Positions 16,215 through 25,212 of a stretch of DNA of 64,000 bases are shown here, piece by piece (positions within the stretch are counted from its first letter, which is position 1; every line of letters starts with the position of its first letter). The notes below the pieces were generated by a model. That model did no database searches and was not told the origin of the DNA. It saw only the letters and a list, made by a program, of their open reading frames with translations. The translations under genes and the position numbers were made by a program. Where the stretch lies: contig NZ_CP013373.1 in assembly GCF_001522585.2 (NCBI RefSeq), forward strand, positions 2,356,001 through 2,420,000, given 5' to 3'. Source of the DNA: Burkholderia sp. NRF60-BP8. GTDB taxonomy: Bacteria; Pseudomonadota; Gammaproteobacteria; Burkholderiales; Burkholderiaceae.

Positions 16215-18472
16215 AGCACACTCCCCAGCCGCAGGAAAAATCCGCCATCACGTTCGTCGTAGATTTTTTCGGGCATGCTTGCAACCGGATCACTTTTAAC
16301 CCATTTATGCAAAAACATGTCCTTATACTTTCCCTTCCTTATATATTCCGCAAATAATTCATTTTGACCATCCTTCACCAATCCACTCAAAAATCGCCAA
16401 TCCGCCTGCTTCCTGAGATCCGCAAAGTCGTCTTCCGTCAGATAGCAAAGCCCAATAGCAATATCGTAAGCCAAAGCCTTTTCCGCATGTTCACCATTCG
16501 TCATGATGGTCGAATGATTGGTGGGATTATTCTTATCCCCGCCGTTCAGAATCTGAAATATCTCGTTGTTCCGCCATTCGGTATAGTCAGCGCTCGCTGC
16601 CCCCGGATTGTCCTCCCCAACCACATTTCCGAACTTGTCCACCCATCGACGGTTTCCGGATCTGCGCGCTTCCATCCGGAGAATGGAATGATCCTCATAT
16701 CGCTGCGCAGCTTCGGATGCAGCATCCCCCTGCGCCTTCAGCGCATCACCCTCAGTCTTGAATTTTTCCGATTTCGCATCGAAGTTGTCGTACGGATCAT
16801 CATCGCGCTTGTTCTCCTTGTTGGCGTCACGCGCAGCCGACGGCGGATCGTAGCTCTCGTTGAAGCTCCCTTCCTCGATCGGTTTCCCTTGCGCATCGCA
16901 AGCGCCCGACGGTTTGTCGTAGCGAAACGCCTTCGGGAGAAAGCGCGTTTCCTTGTCGAGCATCGGTGCCGTGATCGGGATTTCCCAGTCTTTTGGCGGA
17001 TCGGCGTTGACCTTCATGTCGGTCAAATTGAACAGATAGAGGGCGGGACTCGTTATCAGCGTCATGAACTTCGGGAACAACCCTTCATTGGAATGCATAC
17101 CTCGTCCAAGACCATACCGCGCGGGCGGTGATGGCGGATACCAGAAACCTTCCTTCTGGTTCTTGTCCTTGCGCCAGTCGTCCTGCCAATACCGATAGAG
17201 CTTGTTCTCTCCGCCCACCTCGAAATTCGACGCGAATACGCGTTGGGAGAAAACGCCCCACCCGTTCGTCGCACTGATTTCATCGATACTCATCCCGCGC
17301 CAGCCGATTCCCTGAACGGTCAAGGCGGAAATGACCTGATCGTGCGGGCAGCAGTACAGCGTCACTCTCCCGTAGGTGTTTTTCTGGTACAACCCATGCG
17401 CCTCCCGGTCCTTGGCTGCGCTATACGGTTTGCCGCCGTTCTTCGACGGTCTTGCGTTTTCCATCGCGCGATCAAGATCCTCCGCGGGCATCTCGAGCTC
17501 GGCCCGCGCACGCAGGATATCGAAGTACGCCCTCAGCGTTTCCTTGCGCGCGACATAGGTCTCGCGCCCCACGTGCCCGTTCTTGTCGCGCACCCCGCGC
17601 TGGGCCCATGAGTCGGTCATGTTGGCCTCGACGAGACTGTACGGGGGATTGGCGAGCACATAGGTGTCGGCGACGCAACGCCCTTTCTTGCCCCACTGAT
17701 CCGTCACCTCGGGCAACCGGTCACCGAGAAACGCCGCGGCGAGACCGATCATGTTTCCCTGGCTGTGGCATACGATCGTGATCGGCACGTCGGCCTGTCG
17801 CTTGCGGATCGATTCGACCAGGCGTGCCAGCCGCAGTGCGCCAAGCACACCGTAAGTGCGCGGTGGCGTGGAGTAGATTTTTCGATTGCCGACGCCATTC
17901 ATGTGCTGGACGGTCAGCCACAGAAAAAGCCGATCGTTCAACCCGTCGTTCCACAGGTCCGGCAAACTCGTACACCCGCCCGCGAACGGACCACCGCCCC
18001 AGTAATTCTTCTCGTTGAGCATGATCTTGTCGCCATACTCCTGCAGTTCCTCCGCATTCGCGGCATAGCCCCACCGAAAGTGGATGACGGGCGAAAAGGA
18101 CGGATCGGGCTTGATGTACGTCTTCGACGACATGTCCGGATTCAGGAAACCGTCTGGCGTCAGGCTTTCGATATAGCTGACCGGCGTCATCTGCCCGGCC
18201 ACCGGCCCCCAATGGAACAGCTGATCGTCATAACGCCCCATGCGCCGGTTCAATCCGGCACACAGCCCCTTCTCGGCCTCCTTGAACCATTCCCCTTCCG
18301 AATTCACCCCGTGCACGAAAATGACGACGCCCGGCAGTGGCATCTGCATCACGCACTCGAGGTCGTTGCGGTTGAACAGCATCGTCCCTGATCCACCGCC
18401 CACCGAAGTCTGCGACGGGTCGTCCGTCGACGGTTGCCCGCCCGGGTTCTGCGCAAAGTTGTAGTTCGACAT
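16211..18472 (-). CDS. tle3: T6SS phospholipase effector, Tle3 family (alpha/beta hydrolase, DUF3274)
   Basis: This 753-residue protein has an N-terminal alpha/beta-hydrolase domain with oxyanion-loop motif VIFVHGVNSEGEWF (about 50-63) and nucleophile elbow IVCHSQGN with Ser237. A long C-terminal DUF3274-like region follows. This is the architecture of Tle3 lipases, antibacterial T6SS effectors that attack phospholipids of rival cells. There is no N-terminal signal peptide. The elbow reads C-H-S-Q-G, with Cys where most esterases have Gly. The gene lies 23 bases after vgrG and overlaps the DUF2875 gene by four. The 3' end (16211-16560) is much richer in AT than the 5' end. Confidence 0.87.
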   Translation of the reverse strand: MSNYNFAQNPGGQPSTDDPSQTSVGGGSGTMLFNRNDLECVMQMPLPGVVIFVHGVNSEGEWFKEAEKGLCAGLNRRMGRYDDQLFHWGPVAGQMTPVSYIESLTPDGFLNPDMSSKTYIKPDPSFSPVIHFRWGYAANAEELQEYGDKIMLNEKNYWGGGPFAGGCTSLPDLWNDGLNDRLFLWLTVQHMNGVGNRKIYSTPPRTYGVLGALRLARLVESIRKRQADVPITIVCHSQGNMIGLAAAFLGDRLPEVTDQWGKKGRCVADTYVLANPPYSLVEANMTDSWAQRGVRDKNGHVGRETYVARKETLRAYFDILRARAELEMPAEDLDRAMENARPSKNGGKPYSAAKDREAHGLYQKNTYGRVTLYCCPHDQVISALTVQGIGWRGMSIDEISATNGWGVFSQRVFASNFEVGGENKLYRYWQDDWRKDKNQKEGFWYPPSPPARYGLGRGMHSNEGLFPKFMTLITSPALYLFNLTDMKVNADPPKDWEIPITAPMLDKETRFLPKAFRYDKPSGACDAQGKPIEEGSFNESYDPPSAARDANKENKRDDDPYDNFDAKSEKFKTEGDALKAQGDAASEAAQRYEDHSILRMEARRSGNRRWVDKFGNVVGEDNPGAASADYTEWRNNEIFQILNGGDKNNPTNHSTIMTNGEHAEKALAYDIAIGLCYLTEDDFADLRKQADWRFLSGLVKDGQNELFAEYIRKGKYKDMFLHKWVKSDPVASMPEKIYDERDGGFFLRLGSVL

Positions 18473-18495
18473 GTTGTTTTTCTTGAAGACTCAGC

Positions 18496-21273
18496 TCAGG
18501 TTCTCGACTTGAAAAAGCGAACCGCCAATTGTTCGAACTGGTCGCTGCTGACCGGCGCCAGCTTGCCCTGCGCGTCGGTCTTCCCCTTGATCAATTCGCC
18601 CGACGCCTTTCGCACCTCGGCTTCCATGCCCTCGACCGGCTGCCCGTCGGTGGCCCGGACCAGCTTCGGCACCCGCCCCAGCGAGCCCTGGTCGAACTTC
18701 GGAAAGTCGGCGCTCATGCTCGCCGGCCCGGCCCAGGTATGGGACGCCGACTTGACGGTAAAACTCCCCGGACACCCGAGCTCGATATCGCCGCCCTGCA
18801 GCTTCAGATACGCGCCGCCCGACGTCACGAACACGACCTGCTCACTGGCCATTCCCGCGAGCTTGCCGCCGCCCGCCGTCATCTGGATGTTCTTCGCCGA
18901 ATCGATCTGCGTGTCGTCGTTCTGGCTCTGCAGCGCCACCTTCCCGTGGTTGGCGATCGCCGACACGCCGTCGCTGTGCGCGAACATCGCGACGCCATGC
19001 CCGGCCTGCAGGTTGATCCGCTGCCCGCTCGTGTACTGAAGATGGTTCTGCGCGACGACGTCGATGTTGCCGCCCGCGTGGGTCGTCACGGTCTTCGGCG
19101 TCGCCATGCTGATGCCGGCCGGCGCGGTGATGCCGATGGCCGCCATCGACGCGCCTGACGACTCACCGCCGCCGGACGCCTCGCCATTCGGCCAGCCTTT
19201 CACCGTGGTCATGAGCGCATCGTGCGGTTGCGTATCAGGCGCCACGCCCTGATGCTGGCCCGCGTAGTCGCCGAGACTCTTGAACAGTTCGACGCATTCC
19301 TGCATCAGTTGCAGATACTCGTCCCGAGCGAGGTGGCCGTCGCTCGCGCGAAGCCGCTCCCAGGCCGAAATCAGCATCGCCTTGCCGCTGCGAATCGCCA
19401 CGTGCGCATCGCTGCGCAATTCGGCGCCCTCGCCGCGCGCCGCCCCCTGCCCGTTGTCGCGCGGCTGCGTCAGATAGCCGAGGTTCAGCTGACTGTACGC
19501 ATGCTCGCTCGCCAGCTGGCTGCTGATCTGCCCGGGCGTATCGTCGAAGCGGATCTGGTTGTACCGCTGCCCCTTGATTTCCTTCGTCTTCGTGCCGGAA
19601 AGATAGCGGTTGCCCGGCAGCGCACCGGTATGGCTGAAGGTCGCCGGCATGTTCGGCCCGTTGGCCAGTACGCCCATCACGACGAGCCGGTCCGGATCGC
19701 CGCCGATATGGCCGATCAGTACTTCCATGCCGACGCGCGGCAACGTATTCGCGCCGAAACTCGGCCCGGCGAGCGCGCAGGCGACGCGTACCGGCGCACT
19801 GTCGGACGGCGTACCGCTCGTGCCGGCGCCCTGGGCGTGCGCATGATCGTCGGCGCTCAACCCCTGGATCCGCACGCGGATGCGGCCCATTTCATCGCAG
19901 AACACCTCCTCGCCCTGCGGCCCGACGACGACCGCCGTCATCGGATGCACGGGCGGCAGATCGACGTGGGGATCGTAGGCCGGCGTCAGCGGCACGCCGC
20001 GCCGCACGCACGAGAACGTGTTCTCGTAGCGCCTGTCGTTTTCGTCGCCCGGTTTGCCGCTCACGTCGGCCGGCACCGCGTCGAACAGCACGCGGCTTAC
20101 CGCGAACAGCGATTGCGCGCGCTCGTTCAGTTCCTTCGGCAGGTTGTTCCGCACGCAATGATGAAGCGACGTGACGACGAACTGCCGCTGTTCGGCCGGC
20201 AACATGTCGAGTTGCGGATGCTCCGCGAGCGCAAACCAGTGACCGACGGCCAGATCGCGCACATTGCTCACGCCGTCGACGGATTCGGCGCGCAGTTCAT
20301 GCGCCAGCATCCGGTCCTTGCCGATCCGGTCGAGATCGGACGACGAATCCCCGGCATGCGGGATATCGATGACGACGTCGGCCAGCAAATGCCCGAGGTC
20401 GTTGCCGCCGTCGCCCTGATCGACGATCGTCGCCTGCTCGGTTTGCGACATCCGGCCGCTCTTGTAGTCCCACGTCGGCCGAACGATCTTGCCCGGGATC
20501 AATCGGCGGCTCGTCGCCCACAGCGTGATCGAGTCGCGCTCTTCGGCGGCGGCGTCGCGGTGGTAGCGGACGGTGCCGGCGGCCGTCTGCGGCAACTTCA
20601 TCGAGTCGTCGGCAAAGACGAGCGTGTGGACCGGCGTGTCGTGCGCATTACCGCTCGCCCGCTCGCCGGCCTTGCCCGCCTTGACGAAGACGGTCGCCCC
20701 CTCCCGTCGCAACAGCCGCCGGATGAAATGCGCATCCGACTCGTTGACCTGCCTCGTGAGTTCGCGCGCGGGGTAACGCTCGGCCTGCAGACCGGACAGG
20801 TCGAACTCGAATGCGCCCGCGAGCGCCGAGCTGCGCTGGCGCCATTCCTGAAGCAGCACCCCCAGGATGTCGGGCAGGCTCTTGGACCGGAACAACCGTG
20901 AATTGGTCCGCCGCTCCATCACGGACAGCACGTCGCGAATCGTCAGCTGGTAGCAGGTCAGCGAACCGTCCGATTGTCCGGTGCGAACGTCGGTGACAAT
21001 GCCGTTGATGGTATGGAGACGCCCGCGATCGGTCGTCATCTCGACGGAGACTGGCAGCCCGATGAAGCTGCGGATCGGCAGATCGGCCCGTGCCGACACG
21101 CAGGTCAAATGCCCGTCGATACCGGTCATCAACCCTTCGCGGATATCGGCATACTGGAGCGCAAGCACTTGCTCGAGCGTTTTCTGGGCGGGCCCCCAGT
21201 TCATGCGAACCGGCCGATTGTTCTGATCGACCACCCCCGACGCAAACGTGCGCAGCAATTCGGCTGTATTCAC
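18496..21273 (-). CDS. vgrG: VgrG spike protein with DUF2345 and transthyretin-like tail
   Basis: With GTG 21273 as start the protein has 925 residues. Residues 1-400 are the gp27-like hub (TNSRLFRSKSLPDIL, NESDAHFIRRLLRREG). About 435-560 is the gp5 OB-fold (VFCDEMGRIRVRIQ, LPRVGMEVLIGHIGGDPDR). About 690-845 is the repetitive DUF2345 beta-helix. Residues 855-925 form an extra tail, VPKLVRATDGQPVEGMEAEV then GKTDAQGKLAPV, with the pattern of a transthyretin-like domain. VgrG forms the T6SS puncturing spike, and such tails can recruit lipase effectors. The frame extends further upstream, but GTG gives the standard N-terminus and GAGAG lies shortly before it. Confidence 0.92.
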   Translation of the reverse strand: MNTAELLRTFASGVVDQNNRPVRMNWGPAQKTLEQVLALQYADIREGLMTGIDGHLTCVSARADLPIRSFIGLPVSVEMTTDRGRLHTINGIVTDVRTGQSDGSLTCYQLTIRDVLSVMERRTNSRLFRSKSLPDILGVLLQEWRQRSSALAGAFEFDLSGLQAERYPARELTRQVNESDAHFIRRLLRREGATVFVKAGKAGERASGNAHDTPVHTLVFADDSMKLPQTAAGTVRYHRDAAAEERDSITLWATSRRLIPGKIVRPTWDYKSGRMSQTEQATIVDQGDGGNDLGHLLADVVIDIPHAGDSSSDLDRIGKDRMLAHELRAESVDGVSNVRDLAVGHWFALAEHPQLDMLPAEQRQFVVTSLHHCVRNNLPKELNERAQSLFAVSRVLFDAVPADVSGKPGDENDRRYENTFSCVRRGVPLTPAYDPHVDLPPVHPMTAVVVGPQGEEVFCDEMGRIRVRIQGLSADDHAHAQGAGTSGTPSDSAPVRVACALAGPSFGANTLPRVGMEVLIGHIGGDPDRLVVMGVLANGPNMPATFSHTGALPGNRYLSGTKTKEIKGQRYNQIRFDDTPGQISSQLASEHAYSQLNLGYLTQPRDNGQGAARGEGAELRSDAHVAIRSGKAMLISAWERLRASDGHLARDEYLQLMQECVELFKSLGDYAGQHQGVAPDTQPHDALMTTVKGWPNGEASGGGESSGASMAAIGITAPAGISMATPKTVTTHAGGNIDVVAQNHLQYTSGQRINLQAGHGVAMFAHSDGVSAIANHGKVALQSQNDDTQIDSAKNIQMTAGGGKLAGMASEQVVFVTSGGAYLKLQGGDIELGCPGSFTVKSASHTWAGPASMSADFPKFDQGSLGRVPKLVRATDGQPVEGMEAEVRKASGELIKGKTDAQGKLAPVSSDQFEQLAVRFFKSRT

Positions 21274-21691
21274 AGCGTGACTCTCAGGATTTTGTTTGAC
21301 TTCGTTGTTCGGCGAGCAATCACGCCCGCTGGTCCGCCCTGGGAGTGCCGCCCGTCTGATTTTCGGCGAGCATAGCAAATTTGTCAGGTTGGTGACGGCT
21401 TTTTGACAGGATTTAGAATCTTTTTTGCAAAGCGCCAAACGGGCTCAACCCTTCACATTCTTTCGAAACGGGCCGGTCCCGTCCCGTGCCCCTCGATCGT
21501 CGCTCCGGTGTCGTTCCCGTATGTGCCCCGCCTCTCCAATACGGGCCGAACGAACGGCACCACTACGTCACGAATCGTGACATCCCCTCGCCTGTCGATG
21601 CCGACGAACGTCGCGCCGAAACACCGACCGTCGGCCACGTCATGCGTCCTGATGGCACGGCGCCAAGCCGCTTCCCCGCTCCGTCACCGCG
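21274..21691. other. Intergenic region upstream of vgrG
   Basis: These 418 bases separate the LysE-type gene end from vgrG; both are on the minus strand. No gene is supported. A perfect 15-bp palindrome lies at 21567-21581. The moderately AT-rich 21290-21440 is the likely vgrG promoter region. Confidence 0.45.
21567..21581. promoter_or_regulatory. Perfect palindrome GTCACGA-A-TCGTGAC upstream of vgrG
   Basis: Two seven-base arms flank a single central base, the size of a dimeric regulator's operator. It lies about 300 bp ahead of the T6SS-island start codon and about 110 bp beyond the LysE-type gene stop. No regulator gene is adjacent, so the protein that binds it, if any, is unknown. Confidence 0.35.
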
Positions 21692-22321
21692 TCAATGCAC
21701 GGCCTTGCGATACAGCGCAACGTACCCCGCGAGCATCAGCAGCAGCGATCCGCTGATCCGGTTCAGCCACTTCTCCCCGGCCGCCTTCCATACGCGAACC
21801 GAATGCACGCCCAACAGCGCGTAACCCGTCATCCCGATTACATCGATGGCGACGATCGTCGCCGCGAGAATCGCGTACTGCGGCGCGATCGCATGCGACC
21901 GGTCGACGAATTGCGGCAGCAGCGCGGACATGAACAGGTAGTACTTCGGATTGCTCATCGCGACGAAGAAGCTCTTCAGAAAAGCGCTCCGCCGATCGGG
22001 CGTCGCCGGCACGCGGGGCTGCGCAGCCGCGGCCCCGCCGCTCGACGCCAGCATCCGGATGCCGACATACGCGAGCCACGCCGCACCGAGCAGCTTCAGC
22101 GTCACGAACGCCGTTTCCGACGCGTCGAGCAGCACGCCGAGGCCGAACCCGACCAGCGCGACGAGCACGACGTCGGCGGTGACGGCGCCGAGCATGCCGA
22201 CCATCGCGTGACGCAATCCGTAGCGCGAACCGTTGCTCATCGCGAGCAACACCGTCGGGCCGGGCGTCGCGACACCGACGGACAGGATCAGCGCAAAGGC
22301 GAGCAAGGCGGAGAGCGACAT
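21692..22321 (-). CDS. LysE/RhtB-family amino-acid exporter
   Basis: The 209-residue membrane protein has six hydrophobic segments and the family motif GVATPGPTVLLAMSNGSRYGLRH at about residues 16-38, followed by GAAWLAYVGIRML and FLKSFFVAMSNPKYYLF. LysE/RhtB proteins export amino acids such as lysine, threonine, homoserine or related lactones. The ATG at 22321 follows AAGGAA with suitable spacing; the frame extends upstream without homology. It is divergent from the TonB-dependent receptor. The substrate cannot be predicted. Confidence 0.9.
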   Translation of the reverse strand: MSLSALLAFALILSVGVATPGPTVLLAMSNGSRYGLRHAMVGMLGAVTADVVLVALVGFGLGVLLDASETAFVTLKLLGAAWLAYVGIRMLASSGGAAAAQPRVPATPDRRSAFLKSFFVAMSNPKYYLFMSALLPQFVDRSHAIAPQYAILAATIVAIDVIGMTGYALLGVHSVRVWKAAGEKWLNRISGSLLLMLAGYVALYRKAVH

Positions 22322-22655
22322 GGCGTGGCGTTCCTTTTGACGAGAGCGGTACGGACGGCATCGACGCGATCGCGCCCGGCACCGCAACCGATGCGGACGG
22401 TTTGTTACGACGAATGCGGACTTCGCATGATCGCATGTCCGCCCCGACGCCCGCTCGGCGGTTGTGCGCCGTCGCCGGACGGCACCGGTTATCTCAAATA
22501 GTGGACAGATCTTTCCGTAAACGACAATGATTCTCGTTTACGCTAGACTCCGCCGCTCGATAAAACACGTCCGCGACAGTACGGACGCGTCACGCCGCCT
22601 GGATTCCGACTTACCGCCCTGGGATGGATCACCGACCACACCCGATTTGCGTCCC
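22322..22655. other. Divergent promoter region of the LysE-type and receptor genes
   Basis: These 334 bases carry the Fur-box candidate at 22517-22541 and no supported gene. Coding potential visible after 22527 in the receptor frame is non-homologous and runs across the Fur box, so it is treated as leader. Confidence 0.45.
22517..22541. promoter_or_regulatory. Fur-box candidate upstream of the TonB-dependent receptor
   Basis: GTAAACGA and TCGTTTAC form perfect inverted arms around CAATGATTC, so the whole 25-bp element is an almost ideal dyad with a Fur-like AATGATTCTC core. The receptor is a typical Fur target, and the element lies about 115 bp ahead of its start. Confidence 0.65.
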
Positions 22656-24836
22656 ATGTCGACACTTTCGTTACCCGTCCGGCGTCTCACGCCGATTGCC
22701 TTCGGCATTGCGCTCGCCTGCACCTTCCCGGCCGCCGCCCGGGCCCAACAGGCCACTTCCGCCACCAACGCCGCACCCGACACCACCATGCTGCCGTCGA
22801 TCGACGTGACCGGCGCGGCCGAGCCGCTGCCCGGCGACCTCGCGCCGACCTACGCCGGCGGCCAGGTCGCGCGCGGCGCGGATTTCGGCGTGCTCGGCCG
22901 GCAAAAGGCGAGCGACGTGCCGTTCAGCATGACCACCTACACGTCGAAACTGATCGAGGACCAGCAGGCGCGCACGCTCGCCGACGTGCTCGACAACGAT
23001 CCGGCCGTGCGCAGCGCCTCCGGCTACGGCAACTTCTCGCAGGTCTTCGTCATCCGCGGTTTCGAGCTCGCCGGCGACGACGTGTCGCTGAACGGCCTGT
23101 ACGGCGTCACGCCGCGGCAACTCGTCCAGACCGATGCGGTCGAGCGTGTCGACGTGTTCAAGGGCGCGAATGCATTCCTGAACGGTGCATCGCCGAACGG
23201 CTCGGCGGTCGGCGGCGGCGTGAACCTGCAACTGAAACGCGCGGACGACAAGCCGCTCACGCGCGTCACCGTCGACGGCGCCACGTCCGGCTCGCTCGGC
23301 ACGCATGTCGACATCGGCCGCCGCTTCGGCAGCGACGGCCAGTTCGGCGTGCGCGTGAACCAGTCGGTCAGCGGCGGCGACACCGCTGTCGACGACGAGC
23401 GCCGCCGCAGCAACGTGACGGCGGTGTCGCTCGACTGGCGCGGCGACAAGCTGCGCCTGTCCGGCGACTTCCTGTATCAGCGGCAGCGGATCGACAACGG
23501 CCGCCCGGTCGTGCTCGTCAGCGGCAATCAGTTGCCCGCCGTGCCGTCCGCGACGCACAACTATGCGCAGCCGTGGAGCTTCAGCGAACTCGAGGACACG
23601 GTCGGCATCGTGCGCGCCGAGTACGACTTCCTGCCCGCGTGGACGGCCTACGTATCGGCCGGCGCACGCCATACGAACGAGCACGGCGACTATTACACGC
23701 CGACTTACTCGTCGTCCGGCACGACCGGCTCGCGCCTGAGCGTGCCGCACAAGGAAGATGCGCAGTCTGCCGAAGCCGGCGTGCGCGGCCGCTTCACGAC
23801 CGGCCCCGTGTCGCACTTCGTGACGGCCGGCGCGTCGTTCATCCGCATCGACAGCCAGTCCGCGTACACGATGTCGAACGCGTTCCCGACGACGCTCTAC
23901 GATCCGGCGCCGCTCGCGTCCCCGCCAACCGCCTATGCAGGCGGCGACATGAACGATCCGGGCACCGTCACGAAGACCTGGCTGCGCAGCCTCGCGGTAT
24001 CCGATACGCTCGGCTTCCTCGACGACCGCGTGCTGTTCACGATCGGCGCGCGGCGCCAGTCGATCTCGGTCGACAACTTCGACTACACGGGCGCGGTCGC
24101 CACCACCTACAGCGACGCGATCACGACGCCGGTGTTCGGTCTCGTCGTGAAGCCGTGGCGCAACGTGTCGATCTTCGCGAACCGCAGCGAAGCGCTCGCA
24201 CAGGGCGAGATCGCGCCGAACACCGCACGCAACGCGGGCCAGGCGCTGTCGCCGTACCGATCGAAGCAATATGAAGCCGGCGTCCGCTACGACACCGACA
24301 AGTACGGCGCGTCGCTTGCGCTGTTCCAGATCGAGAAGCCGATGGCGTACACCGATCCGGCGACGAACCTGTTCGGCGCCGACGGCACGCAGCGGCACCG
24401 CGGCATCGAGACGGCCGTGTACGGCGAGCCGTGGAAAGGCGTGCGGCTGATCGCGGGCGCGACGTATCTCGACGCGACGCTGCGGAACACGGCGGGCGGC
24501 GCGAACGACGGCCACCGGCCGATCGGCGTGCCGTCGTTCCTGCTCAACGCAGGCGTCGAATACGACGTGCCGATGCTGAACGGGCTCACGCTGACCGCGC
24601 GCTGGATCCACACGGGGCCGCAGTACCTGGACGTCGCGAACACGATGTCGATTCAGGCATGGGACCGCTTCGATCTCGGCGCGCGTTACGCGACGGACTT
24701 GTTCGGCAAGAAGACGACGTTCCGTGCAACCGTGCGCAACGTCGCGAACAAGTCGTACTGGTCGTCGACGATCGGCGGATATCTGACGCAGGGCGACCCG
24801 CGCTCGGTGTGGCTGTCGGTGACGACGGATTTCTGA
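22656..24836 (+). CDS. TonB-dependent siderophore receptor
   Basis: The 726-residue protein has a signal peptide (LTPIAFGIALACTFPAAARA, about 11-30). A TonB box candidate, LPSIDVTG, follows at about 46-53. The plug domain has SDVPFSMTTYTSKLIEDQQA, VFVIRGFELAGDDVSLNGLYG and VERVDVFKGANAFLNG. The rest is a 22-strand barrel ending in the outer-membrane signature SVWLSVTTDF with terminal Phe. It is the siderophore-receptor branch and would import a ferric siderophore using TonB-ExbBD energy. No siderophore synthesis genes are present here, so it may take up a foreign siderophore. ATG 22656 is chosen because the signal peptide follows directly. Confidence 0.93.
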   Translation: MSTLSLPVRRLTPIAFGIALACTFPAAARAQQATSATNAAPDTTMLPSIDVTGAAEPLPGDLAPTYAGGQVARGADFGVLGRQKASDVPFSMTTYTSKLIEDQQARTLADVLDNDPAVRSASGYGNFSQVFVIRGFELAGDDVSLNGLYGVTPRQLVQTDAVERVDVFKGANAFLNGASPNGSAVGGGVNLQLKRADDKPLTRVTVDGATSGSLGTHVDIGRRFGSDGQFGVRVNQSVSGGDTAVDDERRRSNVTAVSLDWRGDKLRLSGDFLYQRQRIDNGRPVVLVSGNQLPAVPSATHNYAQPWSFSELEDTVGIVRAEYDFLPAWTAYVSAGARHTNEHGDYYTPTYSSSGTTGSRLSVPHKEDAQSAEAGVRGRFTTGPVSHFVTAGASFIRIDSQSAYTMSNAFPTTLYDPAPLASPPTAYAGGDMNDPGTVTKTWLRSLAVSDTLGFLDDRVLFTIGARRQSISVDNFDYTGAVATTYSDAITTPVFGLVVKPWRNVSIFANRSEALAQGEIAPNTARNAGQALSPYRSKQYEAGVRYDTDKYGASLALFQIEKPMAYTDPATNLFGADGTQRHRGIETAVYGEPWKGVRLIAGATYLDATLRNTAGGANDGHRPIGVPSFLLNAGVEYDVPMLNGLTLTARWIHTGPQYLDVANTMSIQAWDRFDLGARYATDLFGKKTTFRATVRNVANKSYWSSTIGGYLTQGDPRSVWLSVTTDF

Positions 24837-24893
24837 CGGGCGCCGAAGGGACTGGCGGGCAGCCCCCAGAGTTTGCTATACTCTCGGTCTTCC

Positions 24894-24984
24894 GGAGAGA
24901 TGGATGAGTGGTTTAAGTCGCACGCCTGGAAAGCGTGTATAGGTTAATCGCCTATCGGGGGTTCGAATCCCCCTCTCTCCGCCA
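24894..24984 (+). tRNA. serX: tRNA-Ser (GGA anticodon)
   Basis: The acceptor arm GGAGAGA (24894-24900) pairs with TCTCTCC (24974-24980), and the discriminator G and an encoded CCA follow. The anticodon GGA sits in CCTGGAAAG. A long variable arm and TTCGAATCC T-loop are present, as expected for a class II serine tRNA. A TATACT -10 box lies at 24877-24882. Confidence 0.96.
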
Positions 24985-24990
24985 GTATTC

Positions 24991-25020
24991 AATGCCCGCG
25001 CCAGCGGGCATTTTCGTTTC
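24991..25020 (+). terminator. Rho-independent terminator after tRNA-Ser
   Basis: AATGCCCGC - GCCA - GCGGGCATT forms a nine-base-pair hairpin followed by TTTCGTTTC, beginning seven bases after the tRNA end. Confidence 0.8.
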
Positions 25021-25212
25021 CGGAGAAAAGCAGGCCGATGGTTCGGCGGCGGGATTCGAACGGATTCGCTTGCAATCGAATCCGCGGAATCCGCGGCCAG
25101 CGCTTGTGCGGGCGAATCACCCTCTCCTCGCCAAAAGCATGAAGCCAGCCGATTTCCTGAGAAGTCAGGGGGCTTTCCATTCGGCACGTCGACACCCTGC
25201 TCCCGCCTGCGC

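Noticed and set aside
25060..25110. GGATTCG...CGAATCC inverted repeat after tRNA-Ser as a second terminator
   Set aside because: There is no T-run, and the clear terminator at 24991-25020 already serves the tRNA.
24894..25212. tRNA-Ser as an integration site for a mobile element
   Set aside because: I found no repeated copy of the tRNA 3' end, no integrase gene, and ordinary chromosomal genes follow.
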